A stretch of DNA of 64,000 bases from Manis javanica (GCF_040802235.1 NC_133158.1:12426001-12490000); one strand, 5' to 3'; shown: positions 45,981 through 60,454, numbered from the stretch's first letter. Numbers and translations: made by a program. The notes: generated from the letters alone by a model not told the origin.

Positions 45981-48900
45981 CTAAGAAGACAGACTGTGTA
46001 AGTGGGAGCTTTGGGTCATTTGAAGGGAGGTGGCAGGGGTGGTGAGGGTCACAGATATGGGGAGTGCACTCCTGACCCAGTGACTTTCCCGGCTACCACA
46101 AAGCTTTCTAATTTCCAACGGAAGGGACACAGGACAATGTCATAGGCCTGCAAACTGCCTATCAATGCTGGGGAGTGGGTTAGGAGGAAAGCGAGTCTCT
46201 GGGAATCTCTAAAGGTAACAAAAGTCTTGGGCAATTGAAGAAGCTGGGAGGGATCATTGTGAAACATTTAGTATAACCTAGAAAAAGGGCTGCCATGTGA
46301 AATGAAAACTCCAAATGATTTCTGTCCTGCAGAACTTCAGGTTCCTGAAAATTGGAGAGACAGTGTTATACAGGAAGAATGTCTTAGCGGATTAAAAGAG
46401 TAACTAACCCATGGAGAGCAAATCGCTGAAGCCTTTTGGGCCTTATAAGTAAAATGATTTTTTCCAGTCTCTTCCTTCTCTTGCTCCTATTCCTGGAGAC
46501 AGAGGATTTTTTTTAAAACTTTGGAATCCACTCAAGTATGTGTATCGATTTACAACCTCAGATGAATATATAAAGAATAAAACCTGACAAGGAAAAAATC
46601 ATTTCCTCAACATAGTGTTTTCAGCCCTTGAAAAATACCATTAATCAGGCTAAAACATTTTGTTGACCATATTAAGCACCATATTAAATCTGCAATTAAC
46701 TCTCCTTTACATTAATTTTGTAATGGTTTCTACATTGCTGGTTTTCATAATTTCACTTGTGATCAGACCAAGAATTATTGTCTTTATTAAAGTTTTGACA
46801 GTCAGAAGCTAAAGGCGACATTTGCTTGGAAAGAACAGCACACTATGACACTTAGCTATTTAAAATTGTTACCAAGTTTTTGTGATAGTTCAGCCTCCAT
46901 TAATTTGTCTGGCACTGAGAAAACAAGTTTGACATATATTGAAGCCATATGCCTAAGAGAAAGACTTCTTAAAGAACAGAAATCACACGCCTTTAACTTA
47001 GAAGGGGAATTCTTGTCCCAATAACCTACAGCAAGATTCACCTCACTGTGAGCCTAACGGGAATTTACAATCAAGAGGCACGCCCAATGGGGTCTGCTGA
47101 ATATTAATTTAATTTGCATTTCAGATTTTAAGAAAATAGGTGGTATTATTTTGAAGGCAGCTCGGGAAATCATATCATTTCAGATGAATCTATGCCAGGC
47201 AGGAGCTCAAATGTTCATATCAAAACTAACTGAAAAGAAGGAAATATTTTGGCTCCCATTGTTTGGGCTTAATTGTATTAATTGGGTTGAATGAGTATGT
47301 AACCCACAAGAAACTAGACTTTTAAAGTCATTATGTCCTGGGTGGAAAGGGAGGGTTCCTGCAGACACGTGATGGCCTGGTTTATAGAGAATGGCCATTT
47401 AATTCTCACGGGAGCCACCCGGATAATATCTCCCATTGATGACACTAGCAAGGAATTACCTATAACATGGGAGAGTCACCACACAAATGACAGAGATGCT
47501 CAAACACCATAATCATCATCGTGAATAAACAGCAACGAAAAAACTCTTTGCGTATTTGAATTTAGGATCTTAAATATAAAAAGAGAGTATTTCTAGAATA
47601 ATGTATCCAAGTGGAAATACAAAGAAAGAATAAGAACAATTAAGTAAGCAAATCTGAGTTTGGCACCAGGCGGGTACATATTCAAAATCTCACCATGCTT
47701 GAATAACCTCAAGATAAAGGAAAGAAATATTAAAGACTTTTAGAGCATACACTGTTCAAGCTCTAAGTAAATGAAACTTCTTTTTGATGCTATTTTTATT
47801 GAGTAAATCACTTATGGTTCAACAAAGCAAGGTATTAAGAGCCATAAGTATTAATACTTAAAAATCACTTTTTGTAAACTTCGATAATTTTTCAAAAGGC
47901 AAATAAAGACAAAGGAAGCTCAATTACATACTAGGCTTCTGAGTTTTATAATATCAAAGCCAGCCTTGAAATAGCATATTCCAATGTTTTGACATGACTT
48001 AAATGCCCACCAAGGTACAAAGTGCCTTTCTGAATACTGCATCCACAGTATCTTCACTCAAACTGAAGTGCATTGCATCAGTTAGTTCTCTGTGTTCAAC
48101 TTTTCTTCCTCTGCTGTCTCAAAAGAGACCACAATTTGCATACAGAGCCAGTCAGTCTTGCTTGGCCAATTCTGAGAGATTTGTGCAGAAACCCCATGAA
48201 TAAAACAGCATCTGAAAGACCTCTACGTGACCCTGGAGGTGGGCATGGTGGTGGTGTGTGCACGTGCGCGTGCTTAATTCTTCTTGTTCTATTTAGTACA
48301 TCTTCTAGTTTGTAGAGGCAAAAGGCTGAGCGGCCTCTATTAGTATGTCTTACTCCCCCCACCCAGCCCCCTCCACCAGCCCTCATTCCAGCCCAGCAGG
48401 CTATTTGTGCAGGTTTGAAAGTAGATGTTTTTAGTTCTGAACTAGTGAGCTGAGAGCTACATTTCATTTCTCTGTCTTCCCTATTGCACAATGCTAGTAT
48501 GCAGAACTCACCAACCTAAAGGGGTAACTTGACACTTATTTCCATTGATAAAAAGAATTTCTATAGAACTTCTGATGTTAGGGGAATCATAATCTATGCT
48601 TAAAACCCAGAAAGAATTTCACATACTTTCTTCCCATATCAATGATGAAATTATGATGGTGACATTATTGAAAGGAGAGACAGGCTTGAAAAACAACTAT
48701 ATGAACCAACATTAATAAATAACAGTAACAATAATAATAGCAAACTTTTACTAGGCATATACTATGTGCCAGAATCTATAGTAGGGTTTCTCAACCTAAT
48801 ACTTTCTTGCCAGGGGCTCGTCCTATGTGCACTGTAGGAACTTTGGCAGTATCCCTGGACTCTACCCACTAGATGTCAGTCGCATTTCTCTGCTCAGTCA

Positions 48901-51900
48901 AGTTGTGACAACCAGCACGGTCTCCAGGCATTGCCAAGTGTCCCAAGAGGTACAAAATCACTGCCGTTAAGAGCTTACCTCTGTGGTAAGCATTTTACAT
49001 AAACTATTTTTTCTAACCAAACTCTTAAGTACATAGTCCAAAATTAAATAAAGAATAGAGAAAATCACCCTGATTCAAGTAAAAACATGAACAAGAACAA
49101 GAACGAGAACCAGTCAGTAAATTCTGTCCTGCGCAATACATGATAGCTACGGTGGACCAGGATTTGGCTTCCAATTTTAAAATACGCACTAATATGAAGT
49201 AGCCTTTTGAACACATCAGTGAGAGTGTGGGTGAGCCACTGGCAGCCAGACAGTTCACCATCAGTGCTTAGGGTTCACACACGCGCAAAATGATGGAGAG
49301 CACACGTCACCAAAGTAACTAGTTCTCATCACTGCCCATGTGCATACGGTTTCCTGGATTTCCCACAGGACACAAGCTACACATCCGCCATGTGTCTCCA
49401 TTAAACACTCATAGCACACTCCAGAATCAGACACCACGACTGAGCTGTGCTCATTGTAATTACAGGAAAAGGCATGACCAAAAATGGCTGGAAGGTTCAT
49501 AAGGCAAGTTGCCAGTTTCTTTTCTGGCATTAGCTCTGAAGAGCTTTTAAAAAGTATCTCCGTTAATCTAAAACACTACTGACTGCAAGACACTGCACTG
49601 TGTTTTGTATCAGTAAGAAAGAAAACAAGGGCTATTAAATCACGGCATTCCATTGGTGCCTAGGCCCAGCCTGCTCACAGGGACATTGAAGTGTGAGAAT
49701 CAATTCATGATTGATGAATGGCGATGAAGTTGTGGCTTTCCTTCTAATCTGATCATTTATTCTTTTTATCTCTCATCTTCATTTTTTAAAAAGGCCTTTC
49801 TATAGGAATAGGGTAAGTTAAGAGTGTTCCACTCTGGAATGCTTGTGTGTCATGGGACACATCTATTGAGCTGAAGCAAAAATTCGATGCTCATTTGTAT
49901 CTTAAAATCTCACAGGCATCCCTTAGCTCTCGATTAAAAGCATCTAAAGACGTGAACGTGAATTTTTGAAAAAAAAAAGTTTAAAAATTTTAGTGAGGTT
50001 GTTTCCCAATAAAAGCGTTCCTTTTATTGCAATACTTTCCTTGACAAATTCAAGATTTTCAAAAGATGCAGAAATGAAACATTGCACAACACCAGTTTTG
50101 AGGGACAGACTATGAAGATTAACATGGCGATACTTGTTTCCTATTCCAATATTCCACGTCTTATCATCAGACATTTTGACATGATGAGAACTTGCACTAA
50201 TTATTCCTCCCCCCTTGAAGACAAGATGACTAGACTAGAGCTACCAGCAGAAAACAGAAGCACCAGATATAAAATCCTCTGAATATTTTTGCAAATGGAT
50301 AATCATTATTCTTGCTTTAATATTGCTGCCTTATGGATATTCCTGTTTACACTGGATCATTAGTAAGCCAACAATCTTTAATCATGCAGGCCATCATTCT
50401 CCATCAACCACTGTGTCTGATTATTTTCAGGGATACCTCTAAATTGCATACATCGGATTTTTATCCATGCAGCACCTTGTCTTGTCTACTTTTATCATTC
50501 ATTCCTACAAATCAAATCAGTGCATTATAAAACTGGTCACAGATCATTATACAACAGTGTTTATTTGCATTTTCTACAAAGGTGACTAGACTTTTCTGAG
50601 CAATCATTTTGAACAGGTGCAATCTTTTCTGGGGAGGCATTCTGACAATCCTATTACCTTACGTTCAAAAAAACCCCTAGGGTTCAAACGTAATCATCCC
50701 AACTTTGTGAGCACTTTGAGACTTCCTATCAAGATCACAGACTACTGGTGTAAAATTCACTCTGTGTTTATCAATAAAGAGGGAAAGATTCTTTTAATCA
50801 TCTTTTTACTGAATGAATTGGCCTTTAAAATTGAGCATCATTTACATGCTCTAAACTTTTTACTCAGGGCAAGATGTAAATAGATAAGCAGAGGCCAAGG
50901 AACATAAAGAAAAGTAAGAGCATGAAAGTCTACAACAGGACAAGCTAATGAGCATGGTATCTTAAATAATGCTAGCTGCAGGCTCTTACACGAATTGAAT
51001 CCCTCCCAAAATAAAAGCGCTGGAAGTTACAGATGACAGTAGTCATGTCAAACCACTAAGCATGACCAGTATAACACAGGGCCTTGAAATCTGATGCTTT
51101 AAGGAAGCCAGAGGAGGGATGAGCTGCGGCTGGGCACAGATGCTTTGATTGTTAAATTGAAACAACAAATGAAGAGAAAATGTGATCATTATGATAAAGG
51201 CCTTGAGAGAGCTGACACTGCTTTGCTGGGGACAGAGGCAGGCCACGCTTCGCACTGTTGTGAAGCAGAGTGTGGCTGGCGGGTACGGAGGACAAGGAAG
51301 CCAGCTCAGAGCATTTAAGAAAAATTCATGTTTCCAGAGGAATTTCCCATTAGCCATGTTGAAGTAGGGGATCCTCGACTCCTCCGCATGGTAACACGGC
51401 TGTCCAAAGCGCCTCTGGGGCTTTAGGAGGCAAGATCCAGGCTCTGAAAGAATCAGTTCTAGAGGCTGCCAACCCTGAACCTCATTTTTTTGATTCTTAG
51501 AAGTATCTGTGTGGTTCTCCACTGCGTAGCAGGATTTACAGGTTCAGTAAAACCTTACTGAAGCAAATCAGTGGAGAGAAACAGCAGTGTTAGATGCAGA
51601 ATATGTGTGGAAAGAAATGGAGTCTTATTACTTTTAAATAAGCACCTATAACCAAGCCGTGGAAATGTACAAGTGCGGAATAACAAAAACTACTTTAAGG
51701 GCTAGATATGAGTGACCTGAGTCCATAGCAAGTGTTTACAGGTAAAGAAGTTTCTGAAATTCCTTAACTGAATTCAACAGGGAAACTCTCTCACACAGTT
51801 CCTGACTCAATCAGAATTAGTGGAGTCTTCAGACTAGACTCTTTAGAATTAGTGGAGTCTAACTGTAATCAGTTTCTCGGGAACTTAATTCGGCTTCTGC

Positions 51901-52465
51901 CTGGTTCACACATAACACTCATCCAAACAAAATATTCCTTTTAAGAGCCTGTTAGATTGAAGACCTCTAAGCTAAGTACTTGGCATTCATTATTGCATTA
52001 AATCCTAAGAGAGAAGGTCCTCTCGGTGCTCAGCCTCTGCTGTATACAAGCAAACAGGCAGGGAAGTATTCACTACTGCTGTGCATCGACAGCCCTTTCT
52101 TTAAGAACCTCAAAGGTAAGCCAACCTTACTGCAATCTGAATGAGTGGTCTTTTAAAAGTGGCGAATGATAATGAAAATGCCATCAGGGAAGTATTGAGA
52201 GGCTATCCTGTGCTGGATATCTGATATCTGCATCTACTCCCACTTACAACCAACCCTCCCCACCATCCCATTCCAAAGCGCCAAGGCTGAAGCCATCTGA
52301 CAAGGCCACAGCTAGTAAGTGTCCTGACAGAAAGATTCGTCCCTCCCCGTCCCCGAGCTCCCCTTTGGAAAACCAACACTGTGCAGAGAAACAGAAGCCA
52401 GCAGGCTGGTGTCAGCCACATGGCTGAAGGAAATGAAGCAGCCGTAAGGGAGAAGCATTGCTCAC
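45981..52465 (-). other. ADAMTS9: ADAMTS9 intron, 6.5 kb, between TSR exons
   Basis: The donor is GTGAGC (52460-52465) and the acceptor TTCTTAG. Repeat density is low: only a MIR split by a MER20 at 48715-49040 and a short MIR trace near 51960-52020 were recognised. The stretches 46000-48700 and 49050-51950 are AT-rich unique-looking DNA. Such repeat-poor intron DNA can hold enhancers, but nothing in it identifies one. Confidence 0.8.
48715..49040 (-). repeat. MIR (reverse) split by a reversed MER20
   Basis: MIR runs at 48715-48785 ('tactaggcatatactatgtgcc') and resumes at about 48985 ('taagcattttacataaac'). Between them, 'gggtttctcaacctaata', 'ctacccactagatgtcagt', 'ttgtgacaaccagcacgg' and 'aggcattgccaagtgtccc' form a reversed MER20. 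Confidence 0.75.
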
Positions 52466-52633
52466 CTGACTCCAGGCGCCAGCCTTCCATTTGGGGCATC
52501 TTCCTCCTCGGCACTTTCTGTGCCCATTTGGCTTAGCAAGGTGTTTACAGTAATCACTTCCTAAATGGCTTCCATCTTTTGCCATGCAGTAAACATTTCG
52601 TTGTTTATGCCCTCGACCACAAGAGACAGAACA
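52466..52633 (-). CDS. ADAMTS9: ADAMTS9 exon: thrombospondin type-1 repeat (fifth from the end)
   Basis: This is a 168-base exon of 56 whole codons, phase 0 at both ends. The acceptor is a TTTCAG at 52634-52639 on the minus strand and the donor is GTGAGC at 52460-52465. The product begins C-S-V-S-C-G, with six cysteines at about residues 1, 5, 16, 29, 41 and 45, the usual spacing of an ADAMTS TSR. It ends W-K-A-G-A-W-S-Q, so the Trp ladder of the next repeat lies at the end of this exon. CSVSCG matches the POFUT2 O-fucosylation consensus (CxxS/TCG). TSRs of this kind are extracellular and act in matrix binding and secretion. This is the most 5' ADAMTS9 exon in the window. The intron above it runs off the right edge. 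Confidence 0.93.
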
Positions 52634-54204
52634 CTGAAATATAAAGCAATGGCAAGATTGTTTTGTTTCATCACATGGAGTTTGATAAAATCCTGCATGA
52701 TAAGATCATGCCTAACAAGAGTCACCATTTCCCCTTTTCCAGTGCCATTTGGATAATACCTCGAGGTTCAACATGGAGGGAAGGTAGCATTGGGGAAAAA
52801 ATGTCCATAGGATTATGGCAGCAAGCCTGTATAGTATTTTAGGTCACTCCAGAGTATCTTCATTCTGATAATTTAGGCCAAAACTAAAGCCCACAAACCT
52901 GAAATTACCATGAAATCCTGACTTAAAGAAGTCTTACTATGCATTATAAGGATTCCTTTTGCATATGTTACTTCATGCAATCTTTGATCAAGAGATTTCT
53001 TCATAAAATGCCTAGTGATTCATTGATTTGGGTAAAGGTGTCTTTCCAAAATACAACTGTGTCCAATTTCATAATTAAATGATTTAAGGAAATTCTTCTG
53101 CCATTTTGCAGAGGATAAGCTCTCATGCTCCCAGTCCACTGGGAAGGAGGTGCAAAAAGCAAGCCAAAAACTGAAAGGTAAGCTGCAGGTGAGTCTGTGC
53201 CAGTTTGGGGAGAGAGGCATTACCTTTCAACTTTGATCTCTGGGTTCACTGAACTGTTTTAAATGTGACCTTGTCTGACCACATCTAAGAAACTTTGATT
53301 TCAGATTAGGTTTCTCAGAAAGGTTTAGGAATCAAAGCGCCCGTGGAGTCAGGACAAAAATTTGGTGTGACAGCTTTTGTACAACAGGCAAGTGGCCTGC
53401 CCTAGTGAGGGCACAGACACTCAATGCCCGCTGCCTCATTAGCGGTTACAGAAGTCATTACCGCTTGGGTCAGAAGCTTGCTGGCTCAGATTTTCAGGAC
53501 ACATTATTACTCAATATGGCATTTTTTGCTTTTTAGAGGGAAATGAGTTTAAGAATGAGGAACAAAATGTGAAAGCACAATGAAAACAGATTTCAACTGT
53601 CATTTCCTTCTGTTCAGTATTTCTTATTTCCCCACTACATGATTTTGTTAAATTACCGAAGTTCCCTTTTATGCTTAATAGTAAAATATATAGCCTAATA
53701 TTGATGCAACCACCATTACCAAGTATGTTCAAAGTTATGCCATCCATAAATGTGCCAGACATGTTTTTCTAGTCAACACAAGGCATTATAAAAATTTCTA
53801 TAGTAGCTAATAGAGAAATTTAAAATATGTATATTAATGGATTTGGCCATAACTTTTTACTACAGGTGATGGAAACATTGCTGTTTTCAATTTGAAATTG
53901 CATCTTATGACTTTTATGATTTGGAGTAGTTATTCTGGAAATCTTGATAGAGTCTACAGTGTGGAAGGAAGGAGCCCAATTTGAATATCTGTATTCAAAC
54001 AAAAACATTCATCTTCCAACCAACAGTGTTTTGATGTATACAAAGACTCTGGGATATAATTCTAGAAGGCTTTAAAATGAAGCTACTAGGAATATCTCTA
54101 TAAATCAATCATCTAATGATGTACACAGACAATCTCTATTATTAGTGACTAATTTTCATACTTAAAAATGTTATTTTGACAAAAATATAATATATGGGCA
54201 CAAT

Positions 54205-54870
54205 TAGAATTTGTTTATTCAACAAACATGTACTGAGTACCTACTAAATTCCAAGAATTGTGCAAAGTGCTGGGAATACAGTGATGAACAATCCCTGCCC
54301 TCATAGAGCTGATAGACCAGAGAGAGAGAGAGAGAGAAGCATTAACCAATCATGACAAAAGTAAATACACACTTATTAACTGAGAAGAGTGCTATGAAGG
54401 AAACAGGCTGGTGTGGGTGTAAGAGGGCCCCCTGAGGCCAGTCCCTGGAGCAAGACTACGCTGAGCTGGTGGGTCCCAATAAAGTATTTAGATTTTATTC
54501 TTTATAAAATGGAAAATCACTGAAAAGTTTTAAGTCAGAGTAAGACTTAAACGGATTCCTGTCTCAAAACTACCTTGACAACCCAGTGAACAGTGGGTGG
54601 GGATACAGCCTGAGTGGAACCAGGAAAATGCTCAGGACACTAGTGCATCTGTCTAGGCAAGATGTGATGGGGGGATTAGATCAGGGTGCAGGGTATCGGG
54701 GTGGGGACATTGGTGGATTTAAGGCATATTTGTTAGAGGTAGAAGGATACTTCTGGTAGATCACGAGGGGCAGGCGGGGGGGGGGGGAGGGGCAGGGAAG
54801 ACTCCCAGGTTTCTGGTATGGGTAACTGGATAGATTGTGATGATATTTATGGAGACGGGAAACACAGCAT
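54205..54870 (-). repeat. L2 LINE 3' part, reverse
   Basis: 'tattcaacaaacatgtactgag', 'gggaatacagtgatgaac', 'ccctgccctcatagagctg' and further 'ttagattttattcttt' follow reversed L2. It includes a (GA)n at 54321-54338 and a G-run at about 54777-54787. Confidence 0.75.
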
Positions 54871-55179
54871 TGGGAATCAAGGATATATTTATTTGCAGGA
54901 AATAGGCAGAACTTAAAAGGTATGGACTCATGGGTGGTAAAGTGTGCTTCATCAGGGTGAAGAAACAGACACAGCTGTAATCAGAGGACCATGGCGAACT
55001 CAAAGCAAGCCGGCCTTTGGAGTAGTCATTTCAACACACAAACCGAGCACCCAAAAGTCATCACTTAACATGAAGGGGAAAGAGAGACTTGACAGAAATA
55101 AATACTGATTTAATATTCTGCTGTAGTCATCGAAAAAGGTAGCCTAAAAATAGGCAGCCATCTACAGAGGCAGAATCAG

Positions 55180-55300
55180 AAGGCAGTGCTTGCTCACATT
55201 CATTATGCACTCGGTACCGTGCTAGGACTCTACCCGCATTATCTCATTTACCAGCTCAGTAACCACGGAGCGAGGTACTATCATGGAGACAACCGTGCTT
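55180..55300 (-). repeat. MIR SINE fragment, reverse
   Basis: 'gtaccgtgctaggactctacc' and 'attatctcatttaccagctcag' match reversed MIR. Confidence 0.65.
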
Positions 55301-57829
55301 CCAAAATGGCATGACCACAATGCTTTGTATACACCTTTTCCACATGACTTCAAGACAAGTAGATAGGTATCTCTCAGGACCAATAACAGCACAATGAAAA
55401 CACATGATCAACAACATCACCGATAGTAATTCCTCTGAGGGGCACCATGTGCAACCAGCATCTATTGCCCAGAAAATGAAGACAGATGACATGGTTTCTA
55501 AATATGATGCCTTATAAATTTTTAAAATATCTGGATTAGCTGCATTGCCATTCATTCCTATGTGCATTTTCTTATTCGGGGGCTTGAATGGAACTGACTT
55601 TGAAAACAGAATGCAATACTTCAGCACGACTCACTATACGTATCATTGGCCTTAAGTAAGATCTAAAAGCAATCACAAAATTCTCAATGTATCTGATCAG
55701 AACAAACACTTTCCGTTTCATGCTTCCTAACTTACCAATAAAGAAAAGCAGGTGCTCATGGAAATGTTCGTATCTAACAGATCTATTGATGGGTCAATTA
55801 TAATTTCATAAAGAACCTGTCGTTTTGATAATCAAATAAACACAGGTTTCAGTTCTTATATTCCAAGGGAAATTTCCATCTGATGATTTTGCACGGACTT
55901 CTGCATCAGTGTGTGTCACTGAGCTATAATACATTTAGTGCATCCCCTAGTACATGTTATTTATCAGCTACATACCTAGAGTTCTTGCTCTGGGTAATGT
56001 TTAGTTCTTTAAATTTGCAGCTGAAATAGTCTCCTAGATTAACAATAGGACTCTCACTTTTTTTCTCTGTGAAAACAACCCAAAACTTGTGTAAGAAAAT
56101 GGTGTTCCCCCAACTGTAAGCAGCACTCCCAAACAATGTAATCTCTGCTTCTTTCTTAGAAACTTCAAGGTCCGTATCCCAGATGCCTGACTCGCAGTCT
56201 TTTGTTTCTATGAGGCCATTCAAAGGGGATGTTTAATGTGGAGCTTGCTCAGATACGGCCTTTAACACTTCCCGTGAACTAAGGTCCAAGAGGTTGGAAT
56301 CCTTGCTTTTCAACTCAAGGCCCTGGCAGTCTGCTGAGTGCCTGTGCCGAGGGCCTGCTCTCTCTTGGGGGGTGGCTCGGGGAACGGTGCAAACTGGGCC
56401 TGTGTGCTGTCCCCGCCGCTAGTGATGCCCTGCGACAGTCCTTGCACTGATGTCGAGGCGAAGGGTGTCTCAGTCAGCAAGAGGCCAGCAGACAGCCCCA
56501 GTGTGTCTGCCTGGCTGGGAAGGGCTGACGACCAGGCGAGAACGGGATCTCCAGGCTGGCTGAGGCTGCTGAGAACACAGGCGTCCAGATGAAGAGGGCG
56601 GACTACCCAGAACGGGTAAGGACACCAGAGGGAAGAAAGGAGTGAGACGGGGAGGGAGGAGATCAGGGAGGCCCCAGAACCAGGCCAGAACGGAACTTGC
56701 CGATGGGCTAGAAGATGCTGGGGCTTAGAGGAAGCACGGAGGGATGGCTATGGGCCAGGACTGCCTGAGTTATTATAAATGCTTGATACATAAGGCTAAT
56801 GGACAGTCCAGGGGGATGGCCCTAGCAGAGTGTCTGGGCCCAGTTCTGTATATCTAGGCAAAGTCCATCTCCAAGTGGTCTAGATGCATGAGATTCAGTT
56901 CACACGAAATGTGTTATGCAGGATGCTTATCAACTAGTCCGTATTTCCAAGACCAGGATTGGCTGACAGGTTAGAAATAAGGAAGAACTGAAAGTCCAAG
57001 AGGAAAGTCATATACTGGAAATGACTACCAGGTTAAATCAAGGCTCCTAATCTAAGGACTTTGACTACCAGGTAGCTTAACCATTACTTTAAGACTGCTG
57101 GGCAGAGTTCAGTTTTGAGACAGGAGACTGAACTGATTATTATTCAAGGCCTTTCCCTTGTGATTCTTTAAAACACGAAAATAACATCTAAATCCCTTTG
57201 TTGAAAAAGTATTCAGTTGTGTCTTTTCATAACAGCAAGCTCTTGTCAATTCTACTCTCATTCTGACAAAACATAAACTCGAACCTCATCTGGAAAGGAC
57301 ACTCTCAGAAAGGAGGCGATGCCTGAACCAGGTGTAGGACTACCTCGCCGATTACGCTGATGAACGAACTAAGTACTGCATGAGCACCACACCATCAAGA
57401 AAGGCAAAAGGGAGTTCAGACTTACTCTCTCCGGGGGATGTCTGCTCCACTGGAGACAGTGGGCACAAGTACACAGACTCAGGGATCAAAGTTTCAGACA
57501 CTGCTTAGTGGAAACCTAGAAAACCCCGTGGGTGTGTCACATAGGAAAAAAAACAGTAGCTGCTACTCACACATGTTTATTTACTGTCCTCCATGCTGCA
57601 GGCAGCCAGTAAATATTTACGAAACTGAATGAACACATGAAAGCTGTAGCCATCACAGAAGAAGTGTACTATAAACTAAATGTCATGTTTTCCTTAAAGT
57701 CACAAAGAAAGAATCACCTGGAATCTGACCACAGTGCTAAGACTGAACTAATTTGGCAAAGTTATCCAGATTCCAAACCCCACCTCAAGAGAACTCTTTC
57801 TTTTGGAGCAGATATTAGAAATCATAGTA

Positions 57830-58010
57830 GTTAGCTTTTATAGAACTCTTACTATGAGTGGGAAACTGGGCTGTTATTTAATCCCAATAGCAATCTTGTG
57901 GCTCAGGCATATTAGGATTCCTTTTAACAGATAAGGAGACTGAAGATTAAAGAGGTGACATCACTTGCTCAGGGTCACAGACCAGGAAGCAGGAGAATTA
58001 GGCTTAAATA
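57830..58010 (-). repeat. MIR SINE, reverse
   Basis: 'cttactatgagtgggaaactggg', 'aacagataaggagactgaag' and 'cttgctcagggtcacagacc' match reversed MIR. Confidence 0.75.
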
Positions 58011-60454
58011 TAGCACGTCCCTCTCCAGAGCCACCATTTTTGTCCTTAAGGAATACTGAAGAAAGGGCCTGGTTAAGAAAATAGGATGCTCACCTCTGCT
58101 TACCTAGAGCAGTAACAGAAAGCAAGGGCCTCAAAGAAACGTCTCTTATTCTAGAAACCTCTGATTCCTTAGTCTTCCAGAACAGAGTGGCTATGCGATG
58201 TTTGTATTTCTGACTTTGATAATTTCTTTGCAAGATCTTTAAAACCTTGGGAAGTAAGATATTATGAGAAGCAAACATACAATCACATAAACAAAGGGCC
58301 ACATTTCCTTTTGGCCAAAGCCACACCCTGATCTTCTCTGGACCATCTTCCAAAGTTCATCCATCCTCTGGGGCCTGCCTGATTCCACACGGTGAATGAT
58401 GGTTTTGTTCACTGCTGAGTAGCTCTTGCATGCTCACGAGAAGAAGGCTGCAGGTTGTAAATTTTGGCCTGTGTATTGACCAAGGACTAATCTCTTATAT
58501 GTCTGAACTGTGGGGAAACTCAAAGATTATTCAGTCCATCTATGTATTTTACAAATTCAACACTAGAGAAATGAAGTGGCATGCTCGGAGTCATCCGACA
58601 AGAAGGAGTAATACAGGCTTAGGACTGTGAGCTTCTGACCTCGCACCAAACACTATCTGGTGCCAATTGCACCAGGGATTTGTGGCCAGGTTCTGGTGTT
58701 TTTCACGGTGCTCAAGAACAGCTAACCAGACACCTTGATCCTTTCTATTCCAAGTCAGTCATGCTTACAAAGGGCTAACATGATGGGTAGGGACTAGAAA
58801 GGCAGGCAAGAAATTCTGCACCTCTGGCTCGGATGGACTGCAAACACCAACATGAACAGGGGTGAGTGTAACAATCACTAGCCCTAAGGTACCAGTCAAG
58901 AGCAAATTCCAAGAGGTGGACGTGTCTGGTGCCAGCACAGGGAACAGCAGCTCGCCGCTCGCCGTCACTTTGCTCTGACTTGCAGCACTTCAAGGCATGG
59001 ATCTGGAGTCGAACAGATACACACTGGAATGCCATCTGCCATTTTACAGGGATGCCATTTGGAGCAAATTTCTTGAACTCTCTCAGCTCAGAAGTGTTCT
59101 CTACACCACAGGGATAACAGCCCTGCCTATACTCCGCGGTATGTCACAATTCAGTAAGATAATGCATTCACACAGAGCTCTTGGGGTTCTGGCCCCACAG
59201 TTTAAAAATCAATACACGTTCATAGTCGCCACTCCTCGTGCTTCTGTTCAGCGGAGTGTCTCAGAATATCTGCCAACATGTGGTCAAAAGGTGAGTATTT
59301 TTAAGAAACATATGTTAACTAATAGAGTCTAAGATTAATATCCTAACACAGACATTGCTGAGTGAAGGAGGGACTCAGTCTGGCAAAATCTCACCCCTGT
59401 GAATGGGTGGAAAGAGTTCCCTTCCAAAGGTCACAGAGAAATCACAGAGCAGACGTCAGTGTTGAAGATCCCTTCTCTTCTGCGGTGGCATTTTCACTCT
59501 CATACACTATTGCTTATTCATATGGTTTTGTCTCACCAGACAGGACAGAAAGATCCAAAAAAGAAAGATACCACATGTGAATGCCACATCTCTTTTCTAC
59601 TCCATCATTTCCTGCTCAGACTTATTATCTCAGGAACTACTTATGTTTCTCATTTGGTTTTTGATAAGTCATTTCTTTAAGTGTCCTGAAACACAGAATT
59701 AACATCAGTGACCACCATGCCTGAATACATGTTCGTTCTGTCACTCCCGAGCTCTGCTCAGCCTGGCTGTGGGAGTGGCCCCAGATCTTTGTGACAAAGC
59801 AGATCTCTGCACTGGCGAGTATGAACACATTTAGGGGAGTTTCTATAGGGCTGCTCACAATGCAAGAATGGCTCTGAACAGGGACATCAAGGAACCAGAA
59901 TGACTGAGGAAGAAGAAGAGAGAGCTTTGCCAGGAAACAAGGGCTCTGACTTCAGGGCGTAAAGCCAGTGTTGACAGGCCTGCCTGATGGCTGTTTATGT
60001 CCAGGACCACCATGGCACTTATTACCATGAAAAGGAGCTGAGAAAGCATGAGATTGGCAGGGAACACCATGGGAGAGAGCAGAGGCGGGAGTCACGTTCA
60101 TTGCAGCCGGATGGGGCATGAGCCCATCCTTCCACCCCAGCTGCTTCCAACACCCCCAGCTTCTGAGTGCTACAAAGGTCTAAGACTGTGGGAGAAAAGG
60201 GACTCATATTCACACGCCAACTCTTGGAGCACACTTCAAGGCTGCTGTCAGTATTATAGCCAAGTAGGTGGCCCTGCATATGACTCACAAGGGAGAAGGC
60301 TGGGCTAGGCCCACAAGGGGAGACAGAAAGAGATGCTGCCCACCTCCCATTACCCTCAAGGAATAAGAGGCATAGGGCTCTTCAGCTGCCTTCTCTTAAT
60401 CTCCTAACATAGTAACTTTGTCTTAGAGGAGGAACAATGTTAAGTTGTTACATT

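Noticed and set aside
51043-51522. 159-codon minus-strand open frame between two TSR exons
   Set aside because: It shows no TSR or other domain pattern, is not needed for protein continuity between flanking exons, and its residue mix looks random.
58775-59035. Cysteine-rich minus-strand frame with a plausible acceptor (TTCCAG) at its upper end
   Set aside because: The cysteine spacing does not fit a TSR and lacks CxxS/TCG. No clear donor with the right phase follows. A further ADAMTS9 exon here is not supported.
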